A stretch of 64,000 nt of DNA from Larus michahellis. Taxonomy: Eukaryota; Chordata; Aves; Charadriiformes; Laridae. Shown one piece after another: positions 50,227 to 62,155 of the stretch (the stretch's first letter is position 1; each line of letters starts with the position of its first letter). The notes beneath the pieces were generated by a model. The model worked only from the letters and a program-made list of their open reading frames with translations. It had not been told where the DNA came from and did not search any database. Location of the stretch: the NCBI RefSeq assembly GCF_964199755.1, contig NC_133897.1, forward strand, positions 116,445,579-116,509,578, written 5' to 3'. The translations under genes were made by a program, and so were the position numbers.

Positions 50227-53200
50227 GTATGTTCTTAGTAATACAGTAAACTACAGCAATCCCCTGGTAAGTAAGGTACCACTAACATTGTTTTGCACAT
50301 TTCAGTTTCCTGAGGTTATATAGGAGAGCAGGAACTTTTCTGCAATAGATGCATGGAAAATGTAAGCACTTAGGAGGATGTTCTCGTGTCCCTTGTGTCA
50401 GTAATGTGCATCCTGTGACTCAAAAGCAGTGGGTTGCACACAAAATCATCTGACATTGGTTGTGGTCAGGCACTTGAGCTGAAGCTGCGGTAGCTGTCAA
50501 AACTGTGCAGATTAACATGGAGGGAAGGACAGTAGGAATTTACTTTCAGTATGTAGGTTGTTCAGTACTTTTCCTTATGGACCAAACAAAATAAGAGTCA
50601 TAGGTCTAAACCAAAAAATGTAATCATGAAGACCTAGTTAATTTTCTCCAATTATTGGTAAACTGCGCTTGGCAACTGAACAAATACCTTCTAGTGTGGG
50701 CCCAAAGGAGGCATGAACGTGAACTGTGGCATGCAGTAGGTACTCTCAAATCCCAGTGCCATGGGTAACATAACACAGCTTTAAGCCTATGTACCTTGAG
50801 AATGCCTACAACAGCCTAGGTATTTTGCCATCGTCTTTTTGCTTATTGGACTTATACTTGTGGTAGAAAAAGAAAGAGATGGAAAGTGTCTTCTCTTTTT
50901 AAAGTAGTTAATTTGTAATTCGGGTACGTTTGATTACTTATTTTTTCCTTTCATCATGGAGTAATATGGATTTGTTCCCCGCCCCCCCCCCCCCCCATTT
51001 GCTCATTATGCAGAAACGTAAAAGGAAATGTGTATTCAACCAAGGTGAACTGGATGCTTTAGAATACCATTCAAAGGTAAGTCTGAACAAAAGTATATTT
51101 CGCAATTGCATGATACCTGACTTTGGATCATGTATGGAGTGGTTTCAGACAAGTTCTGTTCTTGTAGCTTGTTCAAGTAATGGGAAGGTCATCTCTCCAG
51201 TAAGTAAGTGCATACAGACAGTATCTTCTGTGTAGATCTATGCAAAACAAACTAGACGTAAAACTGCGTCTGAGACATTTTTAAGAGCTGGAAGTTGCAT
51301 TCATAGAATACCTTTTACTGTTATTGATAACTGAGCATTATACAGTGATGAGCTGAATATTAGTTGAACAGGAAGTGACTGATTTGAAATAATCAGCATA
51401 GCCTGTTCTGAAAATCAACTCATCTTTAGTATATCAGGACACTATGCTGATATTCAAAGCTTCTCAGCAAAAGTGCTCCAAGATGTCTTTTTTTGGCTAA
51501 TGAGAAGGGATTGTTTCCTCTGACATCTTACACTTTCATACTAAAGCATCATGAATGAATGGGAACTCAAGTCTCTATTTAGGCTCACGTCAGTGATGTA
51601 CTGGTGAAGTTACAACTGAATTACACTGTTAGTAAATCCTAGAAATGTGATCTGTGGACAAGGTTTGATGTATTCTTACTGATTTCCTAAATAGTGATGT
51701 GGACCTGAACTAGAACCTATGCTTGCTTTCTTTCCTCTGACAAAGGTGTTAGTTATATTGGGCTTTTTATTTAATTCTGTTTCTCTTGGACTATATTTAC
51801 ATGACTAAATTTTTCTTCTTTTATATGTCAACAGTTTTCTAGTAAGCATATACGGTTTGCTATGATACAGTGTATAGTCCTGTAATTATTGTTGTGAATA
51901 AGCTATGTATCTGTAGAATCACCTTAAAGGAGAGAACTTTGAAGTTCAACATCCAACATAGGTTTATGAGTCTGAAAACCTTTAAGCTAAAATAAAGTCA
52001 TTCAACAATAGGAATAAGGGAAGAAATGAAGAGAAGTTTGATGTCTCGAAGGCCTATGTAACTTCAAATCATTTTTAGTGAATACGCAAAAAAGACACAG
52101 TTTTGAAATATCTGTGATTGCAGTTAGCCTCTGATACCATTCACAGGTTAGTGTGTATTGGTTTTTACTGTATTTGTAGTGTTAAAGGTTGGCTAGTCAA
52201 TTCAGATTATTTTGGCACTTATATCTTTAGAGTAATCTTCCAAAAAGAACCAAAACCACCCAAATTTGTGTCTNNNNNNNNNNNNNNNNNNNNNNNNNNN
52301 NNNNNNNNNNNNNNNNNNNNNNNNNNNNNNNNNNNNNNNNNNNNNNNNNNNNNNNNNNNNNNNNNNNNNNNNNNNNNNNNNNNNNNNNNNNNNNNNNNNN
52401 NNNNNNNNNNNNNNNNNNNNNNNNNNNNNNNNNNNNNNNNNNNNNNNNNNNNNNNNNNNNNNNNNNNNNNNNNGCCAGTGAAAGTAGGCATTGAATACAC
52501 ATGAATTTCAGTCAGAGTAAACATAGGGAACAGTACAAAATATGGTAGATTCCTTCAGCAGCCATTTGTTAAAACCACTGTTTTAACAAATTGTTAAGTC
52601 AATAGTTACTGTTGATAGTCAAGAGGCTTCGTCCACCTGAGAATTAACACATGGGTGTAAGATGAAAAGCTGGCTGCATTAATTCACCTGTACAACTTGT
52701 AGCATTTCTAAGGATATATTTATTAATTCTGTTAAAGCAATATGCACTTTTACTGTAACAAGTGTAGGTAATAAAAAATTACGACTGTGTTCCCTCAGAT
52801 ATCTAGATGGTGGTGCTATTAAAGAACTTATTTTTAAAAAAATACACCACCACCCCCCATTAATTTGGAAATTGTAATAAAGAGTATTTTGTAAAAACAT
52901 CTTGTAAAGTTGAGGATTCTATAATGAAGAGTTTTAGAGACCATAATAAGTATTTGAAACCTTTGATAAAGCCACTGTAGCTGGAAATATTGCTATTCTA
53001 AATGAGCAAGAATGCCTCATTGGTAATTAAAACTCAAAGGCTCAATGATTTGGGAATAAACTAGGTCTCTAAATTTTGCTAAGGGATGGTGCTGAAGTCA
53101 ATGAGAATGTATATATATCTCCAAGAATCTTGTCTTCCTGGACTCACCGGCAGATTATCTGGGAGATGTGTCACTTAGAAAAGTTGCAAAACCAAATTCT

Positions 53201-56200
53201 AATAACTTAATTGCTTATTGCACTTCCATATTACTTTTAAAATGCATAAACTGTTGTTTTTTGAAACAAAATGTGGAAAAATACTGATTACTTTTTTGTT
53301 TTAGATCCCAGTATGCATCCCAATTAAAAACGTGTTTATGGGAACAGTAACTTGAAATTAGATTAGAATTTGAATTTATACTTCAAATTATTGCTTTGAA
53401 ATTCATGTTTGTTTGGAACAATAATATTCTACCTCTATCGTCTGTGAAATTTTTTATTCCGTAGTTTCTCGCTCTTTCTTTCTCCAAGCTTCTAATTATT
53501 GCCACTTCACCAAAAAAAAAAAAGCCAACAACAAAAGTTAGCATGGCCTCATTAGCATGCCCTTGTAGCTTTTGAGTCAATGATCTCAGTATTTGACAAG
53601 GATCCTTTTCCCACTCTGCAAATTGAAAATGCTTTGATTTCTGTTTCATTCCCTCATCAAGTAGATACTTGAGAGATCATTTATTTTTACCCTGTTTCTT
53701 TATGGCCATACAGGTCAGGAAGCTCATTTGGGAAGGCACTTTGCATTTAGTCCAAGAAGGACTCAAAAGTGGTTTTCTTCACTGCACTGCTGCAGAACTC
53801 AGTTGCAGGAAGAATGTTGTTCCTGGACACGTTGGCTGTGACTTGGCTGAATTATGTGAAATGGCGAAGCAGCTTCCAGCTGTGAATGAAAGCGACCATC
53901 AAGCTGTACATCTGCTAGATGATGAAACCTCTGTGTCAGAGCAGGACCTGCTCTCGTGTGTTACAGAAAACAGCTCAAACAGTGCAAAGATAGTTGTGTT
54001 AATGGGGCAGAAGTACTTGGTGCCACCAAAAAGCAGTTTCCTTTTATCTGATATTTCATGTTTACAGCCCCTGCTGAACTGTAAGTATCTTTAGGCATTA
54101 GAATTTACCACTTCTCTCCTGCCTGAGGAGGGCATTTAATTTCAAGATGACTAAGGACTCAATGAACAGATTTTAATATACAGCATCACACTGATAGAAA
54201 TATCACTTTGAAAGCTTGCAGCAGCATTTCCTAACTTTGTGCAAATAGGTGAGGGTTTTCAAAGGAATCTCGAGTGGTTAGCAGCTCATGTCATGTGGAG
54301 GGGTATCTGTCTCCAGGAAACTCGTTTCAAAATCTCAGCCGCAGCATTTTACATGAAGCCCAAAATATGGCAGTTTGTGAGCGTGTTCTGAGCCACTGTC
54401 AGTATAGAAGTCGTGTAAATGCATTAGATTGGCACTAGCTCTGCTGCTCGGTCCCGATTGCAGGATAAGGCTTTAACATAGGTAAGTCCATGCTGCTGCT
54501 GGGGTGGGTTCCTTCTGTCTTTGTTTTTAGCTAGATTTAGACCATGAGAGAGGGATGAGATTATGTGCCTTAAATCAAGGGTTCCCTTACAGATTCATCC
54601 TGTTCAGTGGCAGGGTCTATTTAGATAGGCATGAACTGATTGTGAAACCAACCCCAGTGTCCCCCAGAGAAGCTGCTGCATCCCCCTGGAGGTGAACACC
54701 ACTTTAGCAAGAACATGAGTAGCAAATGTGAGTTGACTTCTCAGCTGCTGCACCTCACAGCTGAGAGTATTGTCTTAAACCAAAATCAGTGACAGGGAAG
54801 GTGTGGGATTTTAGAATTAATAACCCGTTTAAAGTAAATCAAAAGCAATCCAAACCAGTGTTCGCAGCCTTAATGGGTCATGCAGAAAGCTTTTTTTTTT
54901 TTGGGGGGGGGGAGGGGGTTTGAGGAATTCTGCTGTCCATTTTAATTATTATCTTTCTTCTTCCCTTTCACCTGCCAGAAGAGAAGTATTCCTTGCTGGT
55001 CAGCCCAATGTCAGGATAACAGTTCTGGTGTTAATAAAGGAATAAGATGTAGAAAGCACGCTTAATGGACACTAAATATTAAGCTGCTGTTCTTATTATG
55101 TATTTAAATAATTAGCTTCAGACCCAATGAAGGGAGAAATACGTTCTGTGGAAAAAATAAAATTGCAGAGTCCTGCTTTTTATGGATCTTCTATCCTCCA
55201 ACTAAAGTATATCCAGCTTCTCCCATGAAAACTCTTTCAGTTCTCTTCCTCTTGTCCCTTAATTTCCATTTCATGCACTGGGTCTAGCTGTCTGTCTCTC
55301 TTCACCTCCAGTAGTGCAAAACACAGTTTTCCAGGGCTGGTTTGGAGCTCTGTGTGTCCCAATTGGCCTGCTGAAAGATCAAATGGGACAGGAGTCTGTG
55401 TTCAGGGCTGCAGTTTTTAGCTCAGCTGGCAGCCTTATTACATAGATGCTGTGGAAGCGTGGAGAAATTTTCATCTTTGAGACTTGCATTCTGCTACCAG
55501 TTTTTTTTTTCTGAAAGTCTCAAAGATGGTCAAAATTTCTTGGAGGGATCTGACACAGATCACATATATGTTCTTTTCTTAGGTTAATCAGCCTAAAAAA
55601 AATCTCTGAAGTATATGATTATATAGATTAAAACAAGTATGCTAGAAGCCTTTTACCTTCTTATTTGGAAAGAATAGAAGAAAGTTGTGGTTTGCTGCAT
55701 AATTGGCTCTTTAAGTGTTGTCTGTATGTGGGTAGCTAAGCATTTATGAGTTTTAAGTAGTAGATTTATTTTAAAATTTATTTACTCACTTTTTTTTGTA
55801 ATTTCACTTCTCAGACAAGAAAAAATATGATGTAATTGTGATTGATCCACCATGGGAGAACAAGTCTGTTAAAAGAAGTAACAGGTAAATTTTATTTTAA
55901 TATCAAACAAACTTTGTCATTGTAGTTTACAAAGGATATTTAACACTTTAATATACTGATGCAATCCAGGACCAATATAACCGTGAGACTGTAGCTTAAA
56001 CTAGCAAATATTTTGGCACATGCTTATCTTCAAGTCTATGAAGTGTCTCAGGTATTTCACTGAAATGGCTTGGATACTTTGCCTGTGAAATATTTGCAAG
56101 AGTAGACCTTAAATTATGTAACTGGAGAGAGAATATTAGTCCTTGAGACTTATAAGGAAGGCCTGGAGTCAGCTCTTTTGTAAGGCCCAGATCATACAGA

Positions 56201-58952
56201 TATTCAGTTGAAATTAATAGGGTTACTTTAACGGGCATAAAACTAGGTAAATGTGTAAGCATTGCCAGGACTGAGGTCCAATTTAGAAGCTTTAGTTTTT
56301 AAATTTTTTTAAAATTTGAGTTGTAGTTTGAGCTTCAGTTGGGGTAGAAGAGAGGAAGTGATAATGCAACAGTAAAATCCTCAAGTGCAATAGGAACTTT
56401 CTGAGTACTGTATTTTATGAAGTCATTAACTTAAAGTTTTATGGGCTTCCTTCTCCGCTGAGTAACATCAGGCTTATGCCAGTGGAGTTCTCTTGATTAA
56501 CATAAAATTGTATCCATGTGAAAGAAAGGCAGGCAGGAATTATGGCCTTACAACTTTCTAGAATAACGTCTACTGTAGCTTTTGAAGCTTGTTATGAAGA
56601 CATAATTTGAAGATGCAGGGACTTATTAGTAGGTTTTACTTTGAAACCTCTAGAAATACGTAGTTAAACTCATTCAAGTGTTTTTCTTAAGTATGTAAGT
56701 TTCTCAAAGGAAAACTGTCATTATTCACAGGCACAAATTAGCCAGCAAGACCCTCTCTCCCTTACAAAATAAAGGGAAAAGGTGGAAGAGCTATCACTGC
56801 CATTAGTTACCTTGTTGACGGCTAATCTTTGTTAAGCATTTCACATCTGGGTTGTGAATCTTGTTTTCTCTAGGCAGTCTAATCCAGAAGGTACTTTGGA
56901 TTTTATCCTTGTTGCCCGTTTCTCACTGTTGCATTGTGTAGGGATCCCAGGTACCTAGACAGTGGTTGTCAATTCCAGTAGGCAGTGTGGCAATGTTTTT
57001 GATGCTGCAAAGTGTAGGTTCCACGAATTGCAACTCACTAATAGTCCAAAATAGCATCATGAGAAAAATGACAGAATCTAGAAAGCATACTGTATTCACC
57101 AGTGTAGCATATAGTTAGCTCAAAAATGTGCAGAACTCTTCTGCATGACCAAGAGAACTTTTATCATGAATGGTAATTTAAAAATAATGAATATCTTCTG
57201 CAAATAATTGGAGAACTGATTACTCTTTTATGACCTTCTAACTTGCCAGTCAAATTAGCGTTTCCCTTGTAAATGACTCACTTGTCATTTTCATTCAGAA
57301 GAGAGACTGCTTATTAGGAAAAGCGAATAATGTTACATTGACTAAAGAGCAATTTTTCAGTAAATGGCTTTCTTCTGGTGTGAAGATGAGAGTATTGAAT
57401 TACATATGATAGTTCTTAAATTAAACGTGGGCTTTTAAATTAAGCGTGGGCTTTTAGACTTCTTCAGAGTCACAACTCATAATACTTTATTTGGGGTAAT
57501 AGTAGAAATACGTAGTTAAAGGTTCTGCTCAGTAAAACTTAAGTACGTACACTAGTGATTTTATGTCAGAATCCATCAGATTTGGCCACTGGGTGTCAGT
57601 CTTGATCCATTTTTATGACTTGTCAGGAAATAATTCTTGAAACGTCTTGGCTGTGTAATTTCTTTATTAATTTGTGTTGCTTTGCAATTTTTGTATTTGG
57701 TATATACTAACTTGTTTTCTCACTGTATTGGCATATAGATACAGCTACTTGTCTTCATGGCAAATCAAGCAGATTCCTGTACCGGCACTAGCTGCTCCAG
57801 ATTGTCTTGTAGTCATCTGGGTGACTAATAGACAGAAACACTTACGTTTTGTTAAGGATGAACTTTATCCTCATTGGTCTGTGAAGACACTTGCTGAGTG
57901 GCACTGGGTAAAAGTAAGTTCTCGATTTGTTTTGTGGCTTTCTTGGAGACTGAGAGAGCTTGCACTGTGACACTTTATAGTCTTAATAATTTGTCTGTTT
58001 ATCACCATGTGCTTTTGTATTTGGAAGGTTTGGTATCATCAGTATCTTCCTTTTTATCAAAGAAAGTGTCTCAGAAAAAAAATTGTATGTGAAAGTCTTC
58101 CGCTGTGTATTTTTAACTCCTTTATGTCAGATTACTAGAGCTGGAGAATTTGTATTGCCTTTGGATTCTTTACACAAAAAGCCCTATGAAGTTCTTGTAT
58201 TGGGGAGAGTACAAGGAGAAGTAAAGGAAGCCTTAAGGTATGCCAGGATATTTATGGTAAATGTCTTTTTTGAGGCTGCTAGGATTCTCTTTGTATATAT
58301 CACTTGTTCATTATACAATATAATGTCCCAAAGTCTTCTCTTGGTGTCGTCTTTTGTCTGATTTTTTTGAACCTAAAAATAGCCTTACTAGCTTTGGGAT
58401 GAGGGAGTGCTTTAGTGAGATTAAAGGATGGGGACATTTGTCTGTTCCTTATATCTGTCTGTGTGTTAGGGAGCTGGCTTAGATAAAAAAGCCTTGTGGA
58501 TGGGACTTCGTTGGCTGACGGGTTCCCTTGGACCATGAGTCCTTGGCACAGGCTGGTGCAGTTTTGGGGATGCTGATGTGTTTCTACACATGAAAACATA
58601 CAGGCCTATGCTGTTTGTTCTCAATGGCTTTTTATGGCTATTGTTAACCACGTTTTGCCTAAAGCCTCAGTGATTTCACAAACTGTCCTTTTATATATTA
58701 TGGTTAAGTGACATTTAACTTCCCTTCAACTTACCTGAAGTTTGACTGTGAAGGAACATCCTGTGTGTTACCTCCCATCTGAAGTAGCCCTGGGAGACCT
58801 GCAGCCTCACATTTTTTGGTATTCATTCACATACTTCTTTTCCCGTTCTGATTTATGCGACAGGAAACCTGAAGATGTACTTCCAATTCCAGAACATAAG
58901 TTAATTGTCAGCATACCCTGCAGTCTGCATTCGCATAAACCCCCTCTTACTG
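49798..58952 (+). CDS. METTL4: METTL4, MT-A70 family N6-adenine methyltransferase (missing only its last coding exon)
   Basis: METTL4 is an S-adenosylmethionine-dependent methyltransferase; the mammalian enzyme is reported to make m6Am in U2 snRNA and to act on DNA adenine (family knowledge). Seven coding exons with GT/AG borders join in frame: 49798-50226, 51014-51076, 53714-54080, 55815-55884, 57739-57913, 58131-58237 and 58864-58952 (1300 bp, 433 codons plus one base; human is 472 residues). The start Met-Ser-Val-Val-His-Arg-Leu matches mammals. A Lys-Arg cluster spanning residues 142-148 across the first exon junction looks like a nuclear signal. The catalytic Asp-Pro-Pro-Trp is at residues 297-300, in Val-Ile-Asp-Pro-Pro-Trp-Glu-Asn-Lys-Ser. 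WVTNRQKHLRFVKDELYP and His-Lys-Lys-Pro-Tyr-Glu follow. The N-terminal 140 residues are diverged from mammals, as usual for this gene. The final exon of about 38 codons is not found before the window end, so it lies off the right edge. Confidence 0.96.
50227..51013. other. METTL4 intron 2
   Basis: Intron with a long C-run at about 50981-50996 just upstream of the acceptor region. No repeat element was recognised. Confidence 0.7.
51014..51076 (+). CDS. METTL4: METTL4 coding exon 2
   Basis: Acceptor tgcag and donor GTAAGT; exactly 21 codons, Lys-Arg-Lys-Arg-Lys then Phe-Asn-Gln-Gly-Glu-Leu-Asp-Ala. It completes the basic cluster begun in the previous exon. Confidence 0.95.
51077..53713. other. 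METTL4 intron 3, with assembly gap
   Basis: AT-rich intron, broken by a run of 200 N at 52274-52473. Nothing coding was recognised on either side of the gap. Confidence 0.7.
52274..52473. other. Assembly gap (200 N)
   Basis: Exactly 200 N. The round length suggests a scaffolding placeholder, so the true missing length is unknown. It lies within METTL4 intron 3 and does not touch a recognised exon. Confidence 0.99.
53714..54080 (+). CDS. METTL4: METTL4 coding exon 3
   Basis: Acceptor atacag and donor GTAAGT. Residues 165-287, with Leu-Val-Gln-Glu-Gly-Leu-Lys-Ser-Gly-Phe-Leu and YLVPPKSSFLLSDISC close to mammals. Confidence 0.96.
55815..55884 (+). CDS. METTL4: METTL4 coding exon 4 (catalytic motif)
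   Basis: Acceptor tctcag and donor GTAAAT. It carries the Asp-Pro-Pro-Trp active-site motif followed by Lys-Ser-Val-Lys-Arg-Ser-Asn-Arg. Confidence 0.96.
57416..57455. repeat. Two-unit tandem duplication
   Basis: 'ttaaattaaacgtgggctt' is followed directly by 'ttaaattaagcgtgggctt', differing at one base. It is a recent-looking 18-19 bp duplication in a METTL4 intron. Confidence 0.8.
57739..57913 (+). CDS. METTL4: METTL4 coding exon 5
   Basis: Acceptor atatag and donor GTAAGT. Residues 310-368 of the MT-A70 fold, with Tyr-Ser-Tyr-Leu-Ser, Trp-Val-Thr-Asn-Arg-Gln-Lys-His and Ala-Glu-Trp-His-Trp-Val-Lys. Confidence 0.96.
58131..58237 (+). CDS. METTL4: METTL4 coding exon 6
   Basis: Acceptor gtcag and donor GTATGC. 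It encodes Gly-Glu-Phe-Val-Leu-Pro-Leu-Asp-Ser and Lys-Lys-Pro-Tyr-Glu-Val-Leu. Confidence 0.95.
58864..58952 (+). CDS. METTL4: METTL4 coding exon 7
   Basis: Acceptor gacag and donor GTAGGT. It encodes Leu-Pro-Ile-Pro-Glu-His-Lys-Leu-Ile-Val-Ser-Ile-Pro-Cys and His-Ser-His-Lys-Pro-Pro-Leu, and exits in phase 1 into an exon beyond the window. Confidence 0.95.
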
Positions 58953-60035
58953 GTAGGTTTTGTTTTATTGTTTCTGTAGGGCATTGGACTTGGGTGTCTG
59001 AAATGATGTACCTAGAATGAGATATTTTTATATATGAGGTGCCTTAATTTCCCATATGCCAAGCAATTTTGCCCAACAGGACTTATGATTCCTCAACATT
59101 TCTAAAAATGTTGTCAGGAATCTATGTTTTTGTCTCTAAAAATGAATATGAGAAGAAGAAGCATTATTGTGTGCATATTTTGGGTAGACATGTAAACAAA
59201 AGTTGAGTTTTTTAGATTTTTGTTTTAAATGCTGCAGGAACAGTTTACAGATACTATATATATGAAGTTATGCCAAATGACCTAAAGCGCCTGGGAAGGG
59301 GGGAACTTTGGGAATGTATAAAATAGGATATCTTCTACTTGGTTAGTAAAAGCAGAAACCTCTTTATTATCTCATCCTGAAAGAAATGTTTTTATTTCTG
59401 CATGAGCTGCTTATATATCTGCAGTACGGTTGTGCCTTTAAATCCAAAAACTTAATTATTTTAAAATTGTTAACAATAGGCAACAAATAAGGCATGCCCT
59501 GCTTGTTTCTGAGGAGCTGTGTTTAATTTACTGAAATTGATGCAGTAACTCCAACCAGCCGGTTAGTGTGGGTATGAATTCAACTTTTCAGAGTTTAGTC
59601 CAAAGGATTTGAAGATTTCTGTGTCATACGTTACCTTTTGCACATTGTTCTGGAGCAAGCTTACTGACTAATTTCATCAATAGAAAGTCATACTTCTTCC
59701 ATCATTATAGGACCTGAGTGCCTTACAATGCTATGGTAAGAAACATTATTTAATACCTCACACAAAAATGGTTTCATCCTCCAAGGGGAAGACTCATGAT
59801 GAATCTGCAGATATTCCTGGTGCATGTGGTGCTATGTAATCACATCAGAAAAGGCAGGTAGAGGAAAGGCATGATGCTGTTAGAGAGGAGAGACATCACA
59901 GTTTGCTTCACTGACATGCTTTCCTTTTTCTCTTCCCAAGAAACAGGAAAATTTCAGTTAGGAAGCTGATCTGGACAGTTATACATTCAGGGAGGCTCCA
60001 AAATTTGTATTTTGGGCTTGTATTTATGAAACTAA

Positions 60036-60105
60036 TATGTGTGTGTGCATGTATGTGTGTATATGTGTGTATAAATATAAATATATATATATACACGTAC
60101 ATACC
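60036..60105. repeat. TG/TA microsatellite
   Basis: A degenerate (TG)n tract merges into (TA)n and a short 'acacgtacat' segment. It is a likely length-polymorphic site in the last METTL4 intron. Confidence 0.9.
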
Positions 60106-62079
60106 TGCTCAAAAACCTGAGAAGACACATACTTTGGTTAGCTAAAAACATTTTTTTTTTTAAAGGCAGTTCTAGGAGAATCTTTTTGCAATTCTGAAGC
60201 CTGTTTTACAGCAGAAAGTATATGTGTTTAAGCTAATGAATGGTGGGGTAGTGATTTGTGAGGCAGCCACCTAGGGCCTCTTCAGAAAACCAATACTTAA
60301 CAGCACACTTGGACACAAACAGGAAACTTGTGAGCTATCCAAGGGTGCAAAACAGCAGCTTTTATATATTACAGAGAATTCTAGTGCCAGAACGGTCCTC
60401 AAAACAATTATTTTGTAGGGCAGAATCTAGAAACCACATTGGGGAATCCTTTGATTCTGAATGGCTTTTGAAAGAAATTGTCTGTGCTAATGTATATATT
60501 TCTTGAGTCTTTACTTGAATGCTGGGATTTGATACCATTGCGCAGCATTTATGTGTCTAATTAAAAATTAATTTGCTGTTGAGGAACACCAGTAATTTAC
60601 AAGGTTTTCACAAAAATCCATGTGTATCCTACAGTTTTGGCAGCTCCATTCAGAACAACACAGCTATGGAATGAAAAGGTAGACCATAAGACTGGGACCA
60701 TAAGACCATAGTAGCTGATGCTTTGACTTCAGTGTTATAAAAGGGTATTGCTTTCATGATCAGACAGTATTCTCAAGTGGCCAGTAGAGAGCAGCTGAGC
60801 TACATCCTAGAGTGGTTCAGAAGAAACTTGAACAGAAGCAGAGATTTGGCAATGGGGGAGAAGGACACTTGATGAGTCACACACATTCTTCATGCTTTGT
60901 TTAAGTAGTAACAAAGCCAAAAATATTAGTATTTACTGATGCTGTCTGGCACTTTATTTCTCGTTACTACTGTAAAGACTGTATGTTGGTGCATATGTAT
61001 CCACTTAATGACTGATTATAACAGTTTATCTCTCTGGGGGAAGGGAAAGATGTAAATTAAAGTAAGCCATCAAAAAAAGATATTTGGGTTCCTACAGTGC
61101 ATTTAACCATGAAATTGCAACTGTAGGGGCTTTTAGTGATGCATGGGCCTTGTTCAGTACTTGGAGCTTTAATACGTCATTGTAAATGTACTTAAAATTT
61201 CATTTTAACGCATTTGCATAAAGAAGCTTATTACTCCAGGTTTTGGTTCAAATAACAGCAGGTTTTCTTCCTAATTCAATTCAATGTTGCTCTTAGAAGA
61301 CATAGAAGTTACTGTGTTACACAGACGATGTGAACTAATGTAGAACTTCTAACATACCTTTTCCTTTTCCTGTTTTATAGATTCTTCTTGTTACAGCCAT
61401 TTCTCCTTCAATTTTAATTATGTACGTTTATGGCTAGAAAATAATATAGGACTATGCCTAAAAACATTGGAATTCATTCTTGGCTATGTTCTAGCCGCTT
61501 TGCATATCTCTTGCAGAAGAGTGCAATGGGAAATATTTGGAACACTCTTCTATAACAACCCTGGGTTGTTAGGCCCTGTTATAATAGTGTTCTGGAAAGT
61601 AAAAAGAAGTAAAAGCCTTTTGTTTCCTTATGCACCGTGTGAGCCCTTACTGTTAGACTAATTGATAGGTCCATCAATATCTAGGTTTAACTCGAAGCTC
61701 AGAAAGGATAGAGATGTAAAGCCATCTTTGTGCTGAGTTTCACATCTTTTTCTGGTCATACTCTGTTCAAGGATTAGGCAAACTGGGCAATAATTAGAAA
61801 CACTGCAAACTCTTTTGAAGGGTTACTATGAAATGAGTTTGGTGCTATGTTTTGTATGTTGTATGGCTCACAAATCAGACAGTAAATAGCCAACAAAGTA
61901 ATTTTCACTTTATGTGGTGTGCAGAACTTGCCATTTAGGTAATGGAAGCCCAAAAGATAAGGGGAAACTGTTGCTTGTTTCAGAATTTTTTTTTTTTCTT
62001 ATTTAAACATTTTTAGCAGCATGCATCTTCAATACTTCTTGGGGATTAAGAATAAGCAGGTATGGCAGGTATCCTGCCT

Positions 62080-62155
62080 GACCACTGGATCGCTCTTTGG
62101 AAGGAAGTGGGTTTTCTACAAGACCAGTGCTCTATCTACCAGCCAGCTTTGTGCT
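62080..62155 (-). pseudogene. tRNA-Thr-like relic (degenerate)
   Basis: The minus strand reads 'tagagcactggtcttgta', which matches the D-arm to anticodon-loop core of tRNA-Thr with a TGT anticodon. A later 'gagcgatcca' resembles a decayed B box. The 3' anticodon stem and the acceptor stem do not pair properly, so this is at best an old tRNA pseudogene or the head of a tRNA-derived SINE. Confidence 0.3.

Larger units (their letters stand above)
54081..57738. other. METTL4 introns around the catalytic exon
   Basis: Unique AT-rich intron sequence on both sides of the exon at 55815-55884. It includes a T-run/G-run at about 54890-54913 and a 19-bp tandem duplication near 57416-57455. No other gene was recognised. 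Confidence 0.6.

Noticed and set aside
52118..52524. Open frames running through 52274-52473
   Set aside because: They consist mostly of N; the frame is an artefact of the assembly gap.
59908..60102. Minus-strand open frame rich in Tyr, Ile, His and Thr
   Set aside because: It is the translation of the TG/TA microsatellite.
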